From Batillaria attramentaria (taxonomy: Eukaryota; Mollusca; Gastropoda; Batillariidae), in NCBI GenBank assembly GCA_018292915.2, contig JACVVK020000471.1, positions 462,351-526,350 on the forward strand: DNA of 64,000 nt, written 5' to 3'. Under the pieces are notes generated by a model. The model made no database searches. It was not told the origin of the DNA and saw only the letters and a program-made list of their open reading frames with translations. Shown piece by piece: positions 57,950-64,000 of the stretch; position 1 is the stretch's first letter, and the number at the start of each line of letters is the position of its first letter. A program made the position numbers and the translations under genes.

Positions 57950-58752
57950 CATAATAGCCTTCACCTGTGGACTGTGTTCACACACTGGCGTTTCGCCAAG
58001 GGTCACAGCGACCTTGTACTTGCAGCTTGTCGCCTTGAATGCTAACTGATATTACCCACTTTACTTTATCGGAAAGCAAGTGCTGCATGTACTATACACA
58101 TAATTATAGTTAAACTGTTGCTAGTATCTAGCAACAAACTGACGGTAGTAGTGACCGTTATCAGTTTATTGGGGGACAATAAGAAAGCCCTGGTTTCGGT
58201 GTAGGTGACTGAAAGTATAGGCACAGGGAAATTAAGAACAACATTCCCCCAAATTTCATTTCAGTGTACATCCTGTCTCATTTCCCTTGCTTCTTCTCAG
58301 CTTCACATCAACCTTTACATAAACTGTCCCCATTCTTTTAACCATGTCGGAGAGTTACAATTTTGATAATTCTATCCAATAGAAAATAAGAGATTTCACT
58401 CATTAGAAATGTGGCTTAACCGAAACCATTTTTGGTATGTAGGATTCAGTTTTTAGACACGCACAACAAAATTCATGAAAGGGTGGTAAGAGAGTTGAGG
58501 GGATATTAGGAGCTAGAGGAAAGGGGCCATGGGCCATAGTGTGAACTGGCGAAAAAAAAGTTCGTATGATACAGACGTTCACCAGCGGTGGAAAATTGTC
58601 CGCAGTTGTACATTATAATCGGCCAGTTTGTCTGCCACACCGCCAACCACAAGCAAAGGAAGAAATGTTGAGTTTTAAAGTAACTTCTTGTATCTTCTTC
58701 TCCTTCCATTCATTAACCAGCATTTCCATTTTCTACTGGTTTATCCGGACAA

Positions 58753-62046
<3,294 letters not shown>

Positions 62047-62069
62047 CTGAGACAAGAAAAGAAAAACAA

Positions 62070-62071
<2 letters not shown>

Positions 62072-62139
<68 letters not shown>
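62072..62139. repeat. (GT)n microsatellite upstream of B3 Cys-rich exon
   Basis: Lies about 26 bp beyond the exon start; on the coding strand it is (AC)n just before the polypyrimidine tract. Confidence 0.9.
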
Positions 62140-62140
<1 letters not shown>

Positions 62141-62144
62141 TTAT

Positions 62145-63845
62145 GTATGATAAATCAACGGGCTATTTCAGTTTGTTATCGAACTTTATCATCTGCGACA
62201 AGCACCCGCATGTACCCAAACAATCCAGTCGTAACTCGTCTTTTCACCTCACGTGGTCTCTATAGGTCGCCCAAACAGGAAGTATTTTGCTTGTGTTCAA
62301 AACAGCTCAATTTCGTCAGCGCATATCAGGAAAGTGTGATTCCTCATACTTCCCCCCCCCCCCCCCCGCCACCCTTTCTCCGATCATGACAAAAGCAAGC
62401 TTAATATGGTAACGTTTTCTGTTAATTAGTCTTTATTATTCCTCATGAATACAAAAAGATAACCGCCTTTTGTAGCAGTGTTGCTTACACTCATACGCTC
62501 ATGGTATTAAATTACGCAGTTGTGCACTGAACGCGTCCCAGTAAACCACACAAGCAATGGCGACAACAGGTAAGACCAGAAGGTATCATCTCGTGCTTTT
62601 CAGGTAGGCGTGCACGTTAAATTTATTATACATGTGAACAGAACGCTTTACATGTATATTATATTGGAGATGATTATTGTGGGTTGAGAAAGTGATTAAG
62701 ACAAACATTGTGTCAAATTAGCAGACGTTCTGAATCCAGTGAACGAACAAACCAAATATTAGAGCACGTCTGTACATCTTAGTTGAGTTTCGAGGTTTCC
62801 TTTTTTTAATCAATACAGTTTTAGGTGTTTTTTATCTGTTATGTTGTTGTCGTTGTGTCTATTCCCGTGCCCCATCTGAGTTGTTTTGCCAGTTTAATAG
62901 AACCGGACTGGTCTGTAGGAGAAGTTTGCTCCAACACAAACACAACCCGGCGATAAAGACACAAACTTTGAACTGGCTAGTGAGTTGTCACAAACAGTAC
63001 GACCGAACAAGTGTGAGTATAGCGCTTTTTCACCAGGAAACCGGACGTTCGGTATCAGTTGCGCCCCTTGAGGGCTGGGGCGTTCTTTTCCAAAACGGCC
63101 GCTGCGCCTAGTGCGTTCGAGTCGCGTTTGAGTCGATGAAAGTGCAAGAACTAAAACACTATTTGATGGCAAACTTCAAATCCACAAGCAGAAACAAATA
63201 GGCAATTATCCGAAGAGTAAGAGAAATTTTGTGTGTGTTATTGTCACTGGCAATAAAGCGAAAATACAGCTCACAGACATGAAGTGAAAAGGGGGCTTAG
63301 GATAGGATAGGACAGACTGACACCCCCACTCCTAACACCTGACACACTTTATATAACACAGACAGTACCAAACCAGTTTCGCACATCGATTGCCACTTCG
63401 GCGAAGTACCTGTAAGCAACACAATGGGAGAAGACCAATATCTTGACACTTCCCCAAAACGACTGTATCAGTGTATGGCTGTGCTTGAACAACGGGGCAC
63501 AAAGTCTCCCCCCCCCCTCCAACCCCCACCCTTCTTATACATACACGCACGCATCGAATATTGACTCTACAATCCAGACTGGTAGAGTATTGCGGATACA
63601 CCTCTAGGATGCGTGCTCATGTAAACCCAATCACTGCACAAGAACAAAAGTTCTAACTGTAATCCGACCGACAGTTTCATGTATGCTTCAAGAAAGTATT
63701 TAAAACTGATTGACTGGATCCCAGATCAGTGATGCCGCACCATATGCTGCTGACACAACTGTAGGTTAGCTATACGACCAAAACACCAACATGTAACTTT
63801 TTTTTATTTGACTAAAAATAATATAAAAAACCACACACACACAAC

Positions 63846-63902
<57 letters not shown>

Positions 63903-64000
63903 GGGAACAATAAAGGAAAAATACAACTAACAAACACAATGAGAAAGGGCCTTAAGTTATACGTCTCTACTCTCTTTAAAAAAACAAAAACAAAAAAAAA
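62145..64000. other. no gene recognised; end of window
   Basis: May contain the B3 promoter and signal-peptide exon, but no candidate is convincing. Simple repeats: a C-run near 62350, (AG)n at 63853-63891 followed by a G-run, and an A-rich end. Confidence 0.5.

Overview
This 64 kb window is metazoan nuclear DNA. It has introns with GT-AG (and some GC-AG) junctions, many (AC)n/(GT)n and (CT)n microsatellites, tRNA-derived SINEs, a DIRS retrotransposon, a Penelope-like element and pogo/Tigger-like DNA transposons. Together with lineage-expanded Ig-type receptors this suggests a marine invertebrate, most likely a mollusc (a gastropod is my best guess). That assignment is inference.

The main content is a cluster of two families of single-pass membrane receptors arranged tail to tail. 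Family A (plus strand; 4635-9285 and 34091-39001) encodes signal peptide, one Ig-like domain, stalk, transmembrane helix, a short STAND-like P-loop NTPase module and about seven ankyrin repeats. Seven exons join in phase in both copies (676 and 675 residues). Family B (minus strand; 15687-19346, 44169-48187, 58753-62046, plus a 5' remnant near 39848-40020) encodes a signal peptide, an unrecognised Cys-rich extracellular domain (with extra Ig-like exons in B1), a transmembrane helix and a cytoplasmic tail rich in tyrosine motifs. The layout is A1> <B1, A2> <B2, and a third unit with B3 but no A. Segmental duplications (1-4330/20215-21060, 4380-9285/33840-39001, 9440-12110/54660-57480, 14553-16400/43066-44960) show that the cluster grew by unit duplication.

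Between units: 468-2758 is a pogo/Tigger-like transposon with a relic CENP-B-type helix-turn-helix. 23544-28583 is a near-intact DIRS element (Gag-RT-RNase H and tyrosine recombinase, split inverted repeats) sitting in what looks like an intron of an unidentified plus-strand gene. 31000-32240 is tandemly repeated non-coding DNA. 40541-41435 is a fold-back Penelope remnant, and 48393-51890 is an intact Penelope-like element with a 12-bp target duplication whose empty site survives at 40121-40132. 52374-52706 is a broken THAP domain, and 53511-54659 is a non-autonomous pogo-like element. Stretches not listed hold microsatellites or nothing I recognise.

Reading the system as a whole (inference): A could couple an extracellular Ig module to an intracellular NTPase/ankyrin platform. 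B could signal through phosphotyrosine adaptors. Repeated convergent pairing resembles paired-receptor immune or allorecognition loci. Unusual splicing features (GC donors, donors built from (GT)n repeats, a conserved frame-shifting 94-nt cassette exon) could diversify the products.
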